The notes under the pieces: model-generated
What the model was told of the DNA's origin: nothing
What the model saw: the letters and a program-made list of their open reading frames with translations, nothing else
Database searches by the model: none
Origin: Cnuibacter physcomitrellae
GTDB lineage: Bacteria > Actinomycetota > Actinomycetes > Actinomycetales > Microbacteriaceae
DNA: 64,000 bases
Direction of reading: 5' to 3'
NCBI RefSeq assembly: GCF_014640535.1
Contig: NZ_BMHD01000001.1
Span: 1,056,214 to 1,120,213 of the forward strand
Shown here: piece after piece, positions 16,594 to 25,096 of the stretch
How positions within the stretch are numbered: position 1 is the first letter of the stretch
Layout of the letters: each line of letters opens with the position of its first letter
Program-made: the position numbers and the translations under genes

Positions 16594-18375
16594 TCAGGCG
16601 GCCGAGGCCGCCGTCGCCTTCTCCGCGTTCCGGGCCGGAGCGGTCGCCGGGGCGGCCGCCTCGAGCTCGATCCCGTGCAGGAAGCGGAGCGTCTCCACGG
16701 CGAGCGCACGCTCGTCGGCGAGACGCGCATCCGACCAGCCGAGCGCCGACGCGGTGACCGAGGCCAGCTCGTCGAACACGGGCTGCGTCAGGCCGCCCAC
16801 GAAGGCCACGATCGTGCGGCGCAGCACCATGTCGGCCAGGTGCACCGTGTGCTCGCGGGTCGCCATGTAGGCGATCTCGCCGGTCGAGTAGTGCGGCAGC
16901 GACGCGAGCGGGGCGTCGCCCTCGGAGGAGGCGAGGAACTCGGCGACCTCCGCCGCCTTGGTGCCGTAGCGCTGGAACAGGTCGCGCATCCGCGCCTCGC
17001 CCAGCGCATCCGCGTGCCGCTTCACCCACTGGCTCTGGCCGGACGCGGTGGTCGGGTAGCCCTTGCCGCCGCCGATCTGGAGCTCGGTGGTCTGCACGGT
17101 ACGGGTCTTGCCGAGCAGCGCCAGGGTGTCGTTCGCGAGGTGCTCGGAGAGCGCACGGAACGTCGTCCACTTGCCGCCGACCAGGCTGAGCTGCTTGGTC
17201 TTGGTCGACTTCGCGAACGGGGTCTGCTCGATCCGGTAGTCGCGGGAGACGAACCCGGGAGCGGTGTCGCCGTGACCGGGCAGCGGGCGGATGCCGGCGT
17301 AGCGGTACACGATCTGCTCGCGGCCGACGTGGATGGTCGGGAAGACGTGCTTCACGAGGGCGAAGAAGTAGTCGACCTCCTCCTCGGTGCAGACGCTCGG
17401 CTCGTTCACGTCGGCCTCGAGGTCGGTGGTGCCGACGAGGACGCGACCGTTGAGCGGGTAGATCAGCACGATGCGGCCGTCGTTGTTCTCGAAGAACACC
17501 TCTCCGCCGGCGCAGGCGTCGAACAGCTCCTGGTTGTCGAGCACGATGTGCGAGCCCTTGGTGCCGCCCATCCACTGGGTGGCCTCGCCGAGAGCCCTGT
17601 TGGTCTCGTCGGTCCAGGGGCCGGTGGTGTTGACGACGACGTCGGCGGTGACGGTGAACGTCCGGCCGGTGAGCGTGTCGCGCAGCAGCACGCCGTCGCC
17701 GTCCGCGCCGATCGCCTCGACGTAGTTCGCCGTGCGGGCGTGCGACCCCGTGGCGAGGGCGTCCTGGACCAGGTCGAGCGCGAGGCGCTCGGGGTTCTCG
17801 ACGGCCGCGTCGTAGTACGTCGCCGTGTACTTCACGTCCGGGCGCAGCTTCGGGAACTTCTGCATCGTCTTCTTGTGACCGACGAAGCGGTGACGGGGCA
17901 CGGTGCCGCCGTCGCGCGAGAACGAGTCGTATCCGGTGAGGCCGAGCTTGATCAGAGCGGCACCGCGCTCCTTCGGCTTGCCCTGCTTGTGGGTGAGGAA
18001 GCGGAGCGGGGCCGACACGATGCCCGAGAAGGTGGAGAAGATCGGGATGGTGGTCGGCAGCGGCTTCACGTAGTGGGGAGCCAGCTTCATCAGCCGGTTG
18101 CGCTCCTGCACGCTCTCCTTGACGAGCCGGAACTCGCCGTTCTCGAGGTAGCGGACGCCGCCGTGGATCATGTGGCTCGAGGCGCTCGACGCGCCCGAGG
18201 CGTAGTCGCCGCGCTCGACGAGCACGACGTCGACGCCCTGCAGCGCCAGGTCGCGGAAGGTCCCGATCCCGTTGATGCCGGCGCCGATGATCAGCACCTG
18301 AGCGGAGGGGCGGTCGAGGATGGACTGCACGTCGGCACGCGTCTGCGCGTCGACGGGCGTGTTCTCGGTACTCAC
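16594..18375 (-). CDS. glpD: Aerobic glycerol-3-phosphate dehydrogenase
   Basis: This 593-residue FAD enzyme has the nucleotide-binding GAGINGIGTFRDLALQG (residues about 30-46), the GlpD motif GGVRYLE, and a C-terminal DAO_C domain. It oxidises sn-glycerol 3-phosphate to dihydroxyacetone phosphate and passes electrons to quinones at the membrane. The GTG at 18373-18375 is chosen because GAAGGCGAG sits just upstream; a longer frame to 18456 exists but lacks an RBS. It is divergent from a SorC-type regulator across a 177-bp region with two CACATATG elements. Confidence 0.95.
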   Translation of the reverse strand: MSTENTPVDAQTRADVQSILDRPSAQVLIIGAGINGIGTFRDLALQGVDVVLVERGDYASGASSASSHMIHGGVRYLENGEFRLVKESVQERNRLMKLAPHYVKPLPTTIPIFSTFSGIVSAPLRFLTHKQGKPKERGAALIKLGLTGYDSFSRDGGTVPRHRFVGHKKTMQKFPKLRPDVKYTATYYDAAVENPERLALDLVQDALATGSHARTANYVEAIGADGDGVLLRDTLTGRTFTVTADVVVNTTGPWTDETNRALGEATQWMGGTKGSHIVLDNQELFDACAGGEVFFENNDGRIVLIYPLNGRVLVGTTDLEADVNEPSVCTEEEVDYFFALVKHVFPTIHVGREQIVYRYAGIRPLPGHGDTAPGFVSRDYRIEQTPFAKSTKTKQLSLVGGKWTTFRALSEHLANDTLALLGKTRTVQTTELQIGGGKGYPTTASGQSQWVKRHADALGEARMRDLFQRYGTKAAEVAEFLASSEGDAPLASLPHYSTGEIAYMATREHTVHLADMVLRRTIVAFVGGLTQPVFDELASVTASALGWSDARLADERALAVETLRFLHGIELEAAAPATAPARNAEKATAASAA

Positions 18376-18474
18376 TGTGCACTCGCCTTCGTCATTGAGC
18401 GTCGCATCGAGGCTGCTGTCACGGACTCTGTGAGGGCGCGTTCCATACGACGACATCCAGTTGTACGAGCTTCG

Positions 18475-18508
18475 TCACATATGATCAAGCTCAGTGCACA
18501 TATGTGCA
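18475..18508. promoter_or_regulatory. Tandem CACATATG operator candidate between glpD and its regulator
   Basis: CACATATG occurs at 18476-18483 and again at 18497-18504, 21 bp apart (two helical turns, same DNA face). The second copy is part of the perfect 14-bp palindrome TGCACATATGTGCA (18495-18508). It lies 45-75 bp upstream of the SorC-type regulator and about 100 bp upstream of glpD, in otherwise GC-rich DNA. Confidence 0.55.
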
Positions 18509-18552
18509 ACGGACGATGGATCCGCAGTCTCGGAAGGAAAGGGACCCCGACG

Positions 18553-19524
18553 ATGGCGATGGGCGAGAGCGCAGCGACGACCGAGAAGATCCGCGACGCG
18601 CTGCGCGCCGCACACCTGTACTACATGCAGGATCTGACGATGGAGGCGATCGCCTCGGAGCTGCGGACGTCCCGGTCCTCCGTGTCCCGACTGCTCAGCT
18701 TCGCGCGGGAGATCGGCCTGGTCGAGATCCAGGTGAAGTCGCCGGTCGACCGCCTCTCGACGGTCCAGGAGCGCATCCGGACGCAGTTCAACGTCACAGC
18801 TCACGTCGTGCCGGTCCCGGACTCGATCAACGAGGTCGATCGGCTCGAGCGCGTGGCGCTGAGCGCTGCACGGATTCTCGGCCCGTTCTTCGACTCGAAC
18901 ATGACGATGGGCATCGCCTGGGGGTCCACGCTGTCCGCCGTCTCGCGGCATCTGCAGGAGAAGGTGACGCACAACTCGCAGATCGTGCAGCTCAACGGAG
19001 CCGCGAACACGCGCACCACCGGCATCGGGTACGCGAGCGAGATCATGGGGCGCTTCGGGCGTGCCTTCGGCGCGTACGTGCAGCAGTTCGCCGTCCCGGC
19101 GTTCTTCGACGACCCGCGCACGAAGGAGGTGCTCTGGCGTGAGCGCAGCATCCGGCGCGTCCTGGAGATCCAGAAGCACATGGACGTCGCGCTGTTCGGA
19201 CTCGGCTCGCTGCTCGCCGACGTCCCCTCTCACGTGTACTCCTCCGGATACCTCGACGAGGACGACCTGGCCTCGCTGACGCAGTGGGGCGTGGTCGGCG
19301 ACGTCGCGACCGTGTTCTACCGCGCGGACGGATCCAGCGACGACATCCCGCTGAACGCCCGGTCGTCGGGGCCGTCGCTCGAGCTGATGCGGCGCGTGTC
19401 GCGACGGGTGTGCGTGGTGTCGGGGCGGTCGAAGCTCCCCGCGCTCCGCGGCGCCCTCGCGGCCGGCGTCATCACGGACCTCATCGTCGACGAGGCCACC
19501 GCCCACTCCCTCCTGGAGCCCTGA
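18553..19524 (+). CDS. SorC/DeoR-type sugar-binding transcriptional regulator
   Basis: This 323-residue protein has an N-terminal HTH (residues about 10-55, MEAIASELRTSRSSVSRLL) followed by the sugar-phosphate-binding domain of the SorC family (DSNMTMGIAWGSTLSAVSR, later GLGSLL). Such regulators are released from DNA by phosphorylated sugars. It is divergent from glpD, so glycerol 3-phosphate or a related metabolite is the likely effector (inference). The ATG at 18553 follows GGAAAGGGA; an upstream in-frame ATG at about 18481 lies inside the probable operator and is unlikely. Confidence 0.88.
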   Translation: MAMGESAATTEKIRDALRAAHLYYMQDLTMEAIASELRTSRSSVSRLLSFAREIGLVEIQVKSPVDRLSTVQERIRTQFNVTAHVVPVPDSINEVDRLERVALSAARILGPFFDSNMTMGIAWGSTLSAVSRHLQEKVTHNSQIVQLNGAANTRTTGIGYASEIMGRFGRAFGAYVQQFAVPAFFDDPRTKEVLWRERSIRRVLEIQKHMDVALFGLGSLLADVPSHVYSSGYLDEDDLASLTQWGVVGDVATVFYRADGSSDDIPLNARSSGPSLELMRRVSRRVCVVSGRSKLPALRGALAAGVITDLIVDEATAHSLLEP

Positions 19525-19581
19525 CCCGCAGCTGTTCGACCGCGGGCCGGGCCGGGCACGGCGTGGCGGGCCGGGCTGGGC

Positions 19582-20205
19582 TCAGGGGTGGAGGGCGAGG
19601 GCGGCGGTGGTGGCGGGGCCGACGCCGAGGGCGAGGGCCGCGTCGAGGTCCGCCTCGGTGTCGACGTCGCGGCGGAGGACGGCGCCGGCCGCGTCGCCGA
19701 GCTCGCGGTGCCCGGCCGCTGCGTGCCGCAGGGCGGAGCCGGCGCCGAAGCGCGGCACCAGCGGATGGGCGCCGGTCGCGGTGATCAGCGTCGTCCCGGT
19801 GCCGTCGGCGTCCGCGACGTAGGCGAGCGGATGCGCGGAGGCCGCCGACAGGGCCGTCGCCACGGCGTCCGCGCGCAGGGCGGGGAGGTCGCCGAGCATG
19901 GCCGCTCGAGCGAGGCCGTGCGGGCGGAGGGCGGTGAGCCCGGCGCGGACGGCCGCGTTGAGTCCCTCCCCCGGATCGGCGACCAAGCGCGCGCCTCGCC
20001 GCTCCAGGTCGGCGGCGAGACTCCCCCGCGGCGCCACGACGATCACCTCGGCGACGTCGGGCGTCTCGAGGAGCGCGCTCACCGCATCCGTGGCGAAGGC
20101 CGCCGCGAGCGCCGCCCGCTCGGAGAGGGTGCGGTCGGGGGCCAGTCGGGACTTCGAGTCGGCCGTCCCCTTGACGGGGACGACGACGCTCCAGTGCAGG
20201 GTCAT
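19582..20205 (-). CDS. fbiD: 2-phospho-L-lactate / phosphoenolpyruvate guanylyltransferase
   Basis: This 207-residue nucleotidyltransferase begins MTLHWSVVVPVKGTADSKSRL, the CofC/FbiD signature, with LGDLPAL (the metal-binding Asp) near residue 106. The enzyme activates 2-phospholactate, or PEP in actinobacteria, with GTP, producing the donor used by FbiA. The ATG at 20203-20205 follows GATACT by 7 nt. It ends against the SorC regulator in convergent orientation. In mycobacteria FbiD uses PEP, which requires a later reduction of dehydro-F420-0. Confidence 0.92.
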   Translation of the reverse strand: MTLHWSVVVPVKGTADSKSRLAPDRTLSERAALAAAFATDAVSALLETPDVAEVIVVAPRGSLAADLERRGARLVADPGEGLNAAVRAGLTALRPHGLARAAMLGDLPALRADAVATALSAASAHPLAYVADADGTGTTLITATGAHPLVPRFGAGSALRHAAAGHRELGDAAGAVLRRDVDTEADLDAALALGVGPATTAALALHP

Positions 20206-20282
20206 CCCCTCCAGTATCGCGCCGCGACCCAACCGTTCCGACCGCTGTGCCGAACCCACAATGTATTCGCCGATCCGGGGAA

Positions 20283-20311
20283 TGATGCAGACACATCGAG
20301 GGTTGTATACA
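20283..20311 (+). promoter_or_regulatory. Promoter of the beta-helix gene
   Basis: A clear -10 hexamer TATACA lies at 20306-20311, with a weak -35 (TGATGC, 20283-20288) 17 bp upstream. Transcription would start near 20318, which rules out the in-frame GTG at 20314 and supports the GTG at 20356. Confidence 0.5.
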
Positions 20312-20355
20312 TCGTGAGCAGAACGTTTGTGGAGATCGAAGGAGACCGGGGCCAG

Positions 20356-20724
20356 GTGTCTCGGTACCGCAAGCACGTCAATGGCAAGGGACTCGTCGCC
20401 GTCGGCGCCGAGGTCGATCCGAGCGCCTACGTCCACCCGACCTCGTACGTCGAGACGGGTGCGAGGGTCGCTCAGAACGTGTGGATCGGCCAGGGCAGCT
20501 GGATCGAGCGGGGCGCCCTCGTCGGGGCCGGCACCGTGATCGGCGCCCACGTGCACGTCGGCGAGGACTCGCGCATCGGCCTCGGTGCGAAGGTGGGCAG
20601 CCACAGCAGGATCGGGGCCGGGTCGACGATCGCCGACCACGCCCACGTCGAGAACGACTCGACGCTCGCCTCCGGAACCCTGGTGCGCACCGACGGATCG
20701 CGAGGATACGCCCGCGCGGCCTGA
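20356..20724 (+). CDS. Hexapeptide-repeat (left-handed beta-helix) protein
   Basis: This 122-residue protein consists largely of hexapeptide repeats of the transferase/gamma-carbonic anhydrase type (for example VDPSAYVHPTSYVETGARV, then VGAGTVIGAHVHVGEDSRI). It would fold as a trimeric left-handed beta-helix. No catalytic acetyltransferase or carbonic anhydrase histidine set is evident, and the chain is short, so function is unknown. The GTG at 20356 follows AAGGAG with 11 nt; the earlier GTG at 20314 precedes the predicted transcription start. It is followed by a terminator with a T-run. Confidence 0.7.
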   Translation: MSRYRKHVNGKGLVAVGAEVDPSAYVHPTSYVETGARVAQNVWIGQGSWIERGALVGAGTVIGAHVHVGEDSRIGLGAKVGSHSRIGAGSTIADHAHVENDSTLASGTLVRTDGSRGYARAA

Positions 20725-20738
20725 GCCGCCTCCTCGTC

Positions 20739-20784
20739 CCGATCGCCCCGCCCTCCTCCCCGGAGCGCGGGGCGATCGGCTTTT
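20739..20784 (+). terminator. Rho-independent terminator of the beta-helix gene
   Basis: CCGATCGCCCCG (20739-20750) pairs with CGGGGCGATCGG (20768-20779) and is followed by CTTTT. It is the one hairpin in the window with a recognisable T-run. Confidence 0.75.
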
Positions 20785-20793
20785 CCACCCGGG

Positions 20794-20872
20794 GCCGCAG
20801 AAGACGCAGGGGCTCAGGCTCGATGTCCCGCGATGAGGGACGACCCGCCTCATCCCCTGCATTCTCCGCGGC
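20794..20872. repeat. Imperfect long intergenic hairpin
   Basis: GCCGCAGAAGACGCAGGGG (20794-20812) faces CCCCTGCATTCTCCGCGGC (20854-20872) with four mismatches, mostly G-U compatible, and additional pairing further inward. It follows the T-run terminator and precedes the small membrane protein gene. The arm resembles the hairpin at 1941-2009. Confidence 0.5.
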
Positions 20873-20931
20873 ACTCGCCTCCCACGACCGGGACTGATGC
20901 AGCCCGCACGGGGATGCGGCACACTGGGGGC

Positions 20932-21252
20932 ATGCGGATGGCGCTGCGTTCCCTGGTGGTGACGCTCGTCGTCGCCTCGGGGTACGCCGTGGCGGGCGTG
21001 TCGATCGGCGAGCTCGCTGTGTCCGTGGGCTCCGCCCCCGCTCTCGCCCTGGCCGCGGCCGCCGTCCTCGCCGGCGCGGCTCTCCTCGTCGCCGTGCGCG
21101 TGGTGGCGCGGTCCGGCGACCGTCCGATGACCGCGCCGGGCGCCGTCGCCCGTTGCGCTCCGGTCGAGCCGCGCGTCTCCGCGGGTGCCTCGCGTCCGCA
21201 CGTCCTTCCGTCTCCTCGAGCCCCGGCGGGCGTCTCTCCGGCGACGGCCTGA
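20932..21252 (+). CDS. Small two-helix membrane protein upstream of a YidC paralogue
   Basis: This 106-residue protein has two hydrophobic helices (residues about 5-25 and 35-56) and an Ala/Pro-rich C-terminal tail with no recognisable motif. The ATG at 20932 follows CACACT by 6 nt, a leaderless pattern; ATG 20938 is an alternative. It resembles the small unknown membrane proteins (DUF6412-like, from memory) that precede YidC paralogues in actinobacteria. Function is unknown; a membrane-insertion accessory role is a guess from context. Confidence 0.6.
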   Translation: MRMALRSLVVTLVVASGYAVAGVSIGELAVSVGSAPALALAAAAVLAGAALLVAVRVVARSGDRPMTAPGAVARCAPVEPRVSAGASRPHVLPSPRAPAGVSPATA

Positions 21253-21357
21253 TCCCCTTCCTCCGCCCCTGCGGAGGAAGCTCCGCCTGCATCCCTGCGC
21301 GGAGCGGATCCTCTGTCGCCAGATGACCCCGTCCTCTGCTCCGACAGGAAGAACTCC

Positions 21358-22107
21358 GTGAACCCCTACGACATCCCCGTCCTCGCCGCCGTGCTCGAGG
21401 GCGCCTCTCGCCTCATCGAGCAGCTCTCGTCGCTGCTCGATCCTCTCGCCGGGGCCTCCGCCGCCGCGCTCGCCATCGTCGTCGTCACCCTGCTGGTCCG
21501 CGCCGTGCTCGTTCCGGTGGGCGTCTCGCAGCGGCGAGCCCAGCGGACCCGCGCCCGGCTCGCTCCCCGCATCCGTTCGCTGCAGCAGCGGCATCGATCC
21601 GATCCGGCGCGTCTCGAGCGCGAGCTGTCGGCGCTCTACGCCTCGGAGAAGGCCTCCCCGCTCGCCGGCTGCCTGCCCGTGCTGGCTCAGGCGCCCGTCC
21701 TCGCCGTGGTCTACGCGGTCTTCAGTCTGCCGATGATCGCCGGTCACGCGAATCCGCTCCTCGCGCACAGCCTCGCCGGCGCTCCCCTCGGTCAGGGGCT
21801 CGTGGCCGCGGCCGGGGCCGGATCGCTGCCCGGACTGGCGGTGTGCGGGATCGTCGTGGCCGTGGTGCTCCTGCTGGTCGTCCTGACCCGTCGGCTGCAG
21901 CAGCGCACGGCGACGCTCGACCTCGGCAGCTCCGCGGCGGTCGGACTCCCGGGTGGGCCGGGGTTCGGGCGCGCCCTGTCGTGGCTGCCGCTCGTCAGCG
22001 TGGTGTTCGCCGCGCTCGCGCCCCTCGCCGCCGCACTGTACCTCGCGACGAGCATGGGGTGGACGCTCGTCGAGCGGACCATCCTCGCGGTCGCGCTCCC
22101 GGTGTGA
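21358..22107 (+). CDS. YidC/Oxa1-family membrane protein insertase paralogue
   Basis: This 249-residue membrane protein has the YidC/Oxa1 core: a first helix, a basic cytoplasmic hairpin (RRAQRTRARLAPRIRSLQQR) with the positively charged groove residue region, LAGCLPVLAQAPVLAVVYAV (the conserved second helix), and three more helices. It lacks the large P1 domain of Gram-negative YidC. It is away from rpmH-rnpA, where the housekeeping yidC normally lies, so it is probably a secondary paralogue. The GTG at 21358 has AGGAAG about 6 nt upstream. Confidence 0.85.
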   Translation: MNPYDIPVLAAVLEGASRLIEQLSSLLDPLAGASAAALAIVVVTLLVRAVLVPVGVSQRRAQRTRARLAPRIRSLQQRHRSDPARLERELSALYASEKASPLAGCLPVLAQAPVLAVVYAVFSLPMIAGHANPLLAHSLAGAPLGQGLVAAAGAGSLPGLAVCGIVVAVVLLLVVLTRRLQQRTATLDLGSSAAVGLPGGPGFGRALSWLPLVSVVFAALAPLAAALYLATSMGWTLVERTILAVALPV

Positions 22108-22158
22108 GCGGGAGTCGCGCCGTGATCGACCGAGCGTCCGGCTCGGGCGGATCGCCGG

Positions 22159-23382
22159 TCAGTCGCGGGATCGCGCGAGAGCGCGGGCCGCGCGGGCGAG
22201 CAGGATGCGGATGGCGACCGGGTGCAGGAGTCGCGCCACGGGGCCCGGCGCCCGCCCCTCCGCCGTGCGCATCCGCAGAGCCGTGGTCACACGCACGAGT
22301 CCGGACTCGGCATCGACCGCGAGCGCGAGCCTCGCCTCGACCGCCGGCGTGTCCGCGACGAGGAGGACCTCCGACCCGAGCTCGTCGGCGAGGAGATCGC
22401 GAGCCTCGGCGACCCGGCTCCGCGCCGCATCGAAGGGTGCGATGCCCGCCAGGCCCCGCGCCCACCGTGGCGGACGACGATCGAACGCCGCGTCGACCCA
22501 CTCGCTCGCGGAGTGCGAGGTACCGGGCGGCAGCGGGAGCACCACCACGTCGACGAGGTCCGGCGTGCGCAATCCCCGGAGCGCGAGGGACCGGAAGGCG
22601 GGGACGGCGCGCTCCTCGGAGCGTCCGAGGAGGATCGCCTCATCGGTGCCGAGCCGGAACATGTCGCGCTCGCCGGTGCGGGAGATCGCCCGCGCGGGCG
22701 TGTCGAGGTCGTCGACCACACCGCGGTCGAATCCCCGCACGACGGCGACCGGGACCCCCGTCGTCTTGCCCTTCACGAGGTCGCCGGCGGAGGCCAGCTC
22801 GTCGGCCAGCACGGTCTTCGTGACCAGGAGCTCGCGTCCGAACGTGTCGCGGCTGCCGTGCAGGTCGTCGAACACCCTCACCCCGGCGGCGCCGATGGCG
22901 AGATCGATCTGCCCCTCCCGCCAGGCCCTGCCGAGGGTGTCCGTGATCACGACGCCGATCCGTGCCCCTGTGGAGGCGCGGAGCGATGCGGCCAGGGTAC
23001 GGGCGGAGGCGTCGGGATCGACGGGCAGCAGGAGGACGGTGCCGTCCGGGGTGTTCGAGGCGTCGACGCCCGCGGCCGCCTGCACGATGCCCTGCCGGTT
23101 CTCGACGATGCGGGTGACACCGCCCGGGTAGGGTCGCGTCGCGACGACCCGCACGGTCTCCGCGGTGATCGCGTCCTCTCGGTCGGCCGCCGCGACGCGC
23201 CGCCCCTCCGCCTTCGACACGATCTTGCTCGTCACGACGAGGACGTCGCCGTCCTCGAGGGTGATCCCGCTCGACGCGAGCGCCGCGCCGATCAGCGCGG
23301 CGAGATCGGCGCCCTCGTCCACCTCGGGGATGCCCGGGACCGGGATGACGCGGATCTCGCCCTGCTCCACGTCCTGCTCCAC
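22159..23382 (-). CDS. fbiB: Coenzyme F420:L-glutamate ligase
   Basis: The first 240 or so residues match CofE/FbiB, the GTP-dependent ligase that adds gamma-linked glutamates to F420-0: [15 protein letters not shown], then [14 protein letters not shown] and the metal-binding DNTPD-like segment (here SNTPDGTV), and [12 protein letters not shown]. Mycobacterial FbiB has a C-terminal FMN nitroreductase domain that reduces dehydro-F420-0. Here the last 160 residues do not show nitroreductase motifs that I can recognise. The GTG at 23380-23382 follows TAGACT by 6 nt. The gene converges with the YidC paralogue. Confidence 0.9.
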   Translation of the reverse strand: MEQDVEQGEIRVIPVPGIPEVDEGADLAALIGAALASSGITLEDGDVLVVTSKIVSKAEGRRVAAADREDAITAETVRVVATRPYPGGVTRIVENRQGIVQAAAGVDASNTPDGTVLLLPVDPDASARTLAASLRASTGARIGVVITDTLGRAWREGQIDLAIGAAGVRVFDDLHGSRDTFGRELLVTKTVLADELASAGDLVKGKTTGVPVAVVRGFDRGVVDDLDTPARAISRTGERDMFRLGTDEAILLGRSEERAVPAFRSLALRGLRTPDLVDVVVLPLPPGTSHSASEWVDAAFDRRPPRWARGLAGIAPFDAARSRVAEARDLLADELGSEVLLVADTPAVEARLALAVDAESGLVRVTTALRMRTAEGRAPGPVARLLHPVAIRILLARAARALARSRD

Positions 23383-23452
23383 CCCTCGAGTCTAGGCGTG
23401 GGCCCGCTCGCCGTCGGGTGCCGGCGGAGGCGGTGCGCGTCTCACGCGCAGA

Positions 23453-23499
23453 CGGATGCGCGGTGTAGGCAGTCTGTCGCCTCCCGCACCGCGCATCCG
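23453..23499. terminator. Hairpin after the surface propeller gene
   Basis: CGGATGCGCGGTG (23453-23465) pairs perfectly with 23487-23499. It lies between the stop of the minus-strand propeller gene (23531) and the start of fbiB (23382). Confidence 0.55.
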
Positions 23500-23530
23500 C
23501 GCCCTTCAGCGGCTCGTCGAGCCGCTCGAC

Positions 23531-25096
23531 TCAGCCGCGGCTCGCGTCCCGCTCACCCCGACGGCGGAGGAGGAGCGCGGTTCCGGCACCTCCCGCGAGC
23601 AGCACCGCACCGAGGGCGCCCGCGAGTCCGGCGCCGCTCACGTCGGCACCGGTGCTGGCGAGCTTCGCGCCCGCGCCACCCGAACCCGCGGTCGAGCCGT
23701 TCGACCCGCCGTTCGACGGGTCCGGTGTGGGCGTCGGCGGCACCGACGCCAGCGTCGACACGGCGAACGCCTGGGTGGTCTCGTCCGAGTCGGGCGATGC
23801 CACGAGGTCGTCGGCCTGCGACTGGAAGACCGCCGTCACCCCGTCGGAGGCGAGCTCGATCTGCTCGGGCGCCCGAGTGGGCAGCGTCCCGGCCGTGGTG
23901 ACGGAGAGCAGTCGAGAGGCGTTGGTGGACCTCGACCAGGAGTACAGCTGGCGGACTCCGTTGCCTCCGTCGGCCGTGACATTGGTCGCCTCCGAGGTGA
24001 ACAGGACCGTCTGCCCGTCGCCCGAGATCGACGCCTCGAAGGCCGCGCCGGAGACGTCGACGGTCGGCTTCCCGTCCGCGTGGCTGATGAGCGTCGTGAT
24101 CGCGTCCGCCGAGTTGAAGTACGCCTGCTCGCGACCGGACGTGAGGGACGGGGTGACGAGCTTCTGCGCGAACGAGAGGAAGCTCACGGCCCCGTCGTCG
24201 GCGACGTCGGGATCGCGTGACGCCAGCTCACCCGGCGTCGTCCCGTCCGGCTGGCGCGAGACCATCGTCACGGTCCCCGCCCCGGAGCTGATGTAGATCT
24301 GCTGCGCGCCCGCGTTCGCTCCATCGAGGTCGGTGGCCAGGGAGTGCCAGGCGATGTAGGCGCCGTTGGGCGACATCGCCGGCCCGCCGGACGCCCCGTC
24401 CCCGCCGTTCGTCACGGTCGAGGTGTGGCTCACGAGCGTCGTCTGCTCCGACTGCATGTCGCGCACCCAGACCTGGCTGGCTGTCACGACGTCGCCGGTG
24501 ACGAGGCTCGAGTTGCTGACGAAGGCGATGAGGTTGCCGTCATCGGACATCGCGACGCGATCGGTGACGCCCGTCAGCGCGCCGGAGGGAGTCGCCGCGT
24601 CGTCGACGCTGACCATCGTCGACGAGTTCGACGTCACGTCGTAGCGATAGACCTGCTTCACCGAGTGGGTATCCACACCCGCCGCCAGATTCGTCGCAAA
24701 CGAGGTGTACGTGACGAACCTCCCATCACGGGAGACCTCGGGCTGCTCGGAGAACTTGTTCCCGAGGGTTCCATCGGCCGCGTGGGAGATGATCGACATC
24801 GCCCCCGTCTGCAGATCGCGGAGGAAGATCTGATCGGTGTTGCTCGGGTTGTCGTCCGACACGAACGCCACATAGCGCCCGTCGGCAGAGACGGCAGGGT
24901 CCCGGCCTTGCTGGAGGAACGCGGTGCCCGCGGCATCCTCGAGGCTCACCGGAACGATCTGTCCGGGCCCGGGAACGGCGGCGGATGCGGGGAGGACGAC
25001 CCCCAGGAGCGCGCCGCCGACGAGGGCCATCCCTCCAGTCGCGGCGAGGATGCGTCGCGTCCTGCTCGCGCGAGCAATTCTCAGGTTCTCATGCAT
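23531..25096 (-). CDS. Secreted beta-propeller protein with LAXTG sorting signal
   Basis: This 521-residue protein has an N-terminal signal peptide (RRILAATGGMALVGGALLGV, cleavage after about ASA, residue 39) and then repeated TolB/WD40-like PD40 blades: DPAVSADGRYVAFVSDD, EVSRDGRFVTYTS, AMSDDGNLIAFVS and so on, about six or seven. A Ser/Gly/Pro linker leads to LASTGADV, a hydrophobic helix and RRRGERD, a cell-wall sorting signal. LAXTG is the form recognised by class E sortases of high-GC actinobacteria. The protein is thus probably anchored to peptidoglycan; ligand unknown. Confidence 0.85.
   Translation of the reverse strand: MHENLRIARASRTRRILAATGGMALVGGALLGVVLPASAAVPGPGQIVPVSLEDAAGTAFLQQGRDPAVSADGRYVAFVSDDNPSNTDQIFLRDLQTGAMSIISHAADGTLGNKFSEQPEVSRDGRFVTYTSFATNLAAGVDTHSVKQVYRYDVTSNSSTMVSVDDAATPSGALTGVTDRVAMSDDGNLIAFVSNSSLVTGDVVTASQVWVRDMQSEQTTLVSHTSTVTNGGDGASGGPAMSPNGAYIAWHSLATDLDGANAGAQQIYISSGAGTVTMVSRQPDGTTPGELASRDPDVADDGAVSFLSFAQKLVTPSLTSGREQAYFNSADAITTLISHADGKPTVDVSGAAFEASISGDGQTVLFTSEATNVTADGGNGVRQLYSWSRSTNASRLLSVTTAGTLPTRAPEQIELASDGVTAVFQSQADDLVASPDSDETTQAFAVSTLASVPPTPTPDPSNGGSNGSTAGSGGAGAKLASTGADVSGAGLAGALGAVLLAGGAGTALLLRRRGERDASRG

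Noticed and set aside
16279-18552. N-terminal extension of the SorC-type regulator antisense to glpD
   Set aside because: The extension is a shadow of glpD and crosses the intergenic operators; the ATG at 18553 with its RBS is the real start.
20314-20355. Upstream GTG start for the beta-helix gene
   Set aside because: It lies three bases past the predicted -10 box and before the expected transcript start; the GTG at 20356 has a proper AAGGAG.
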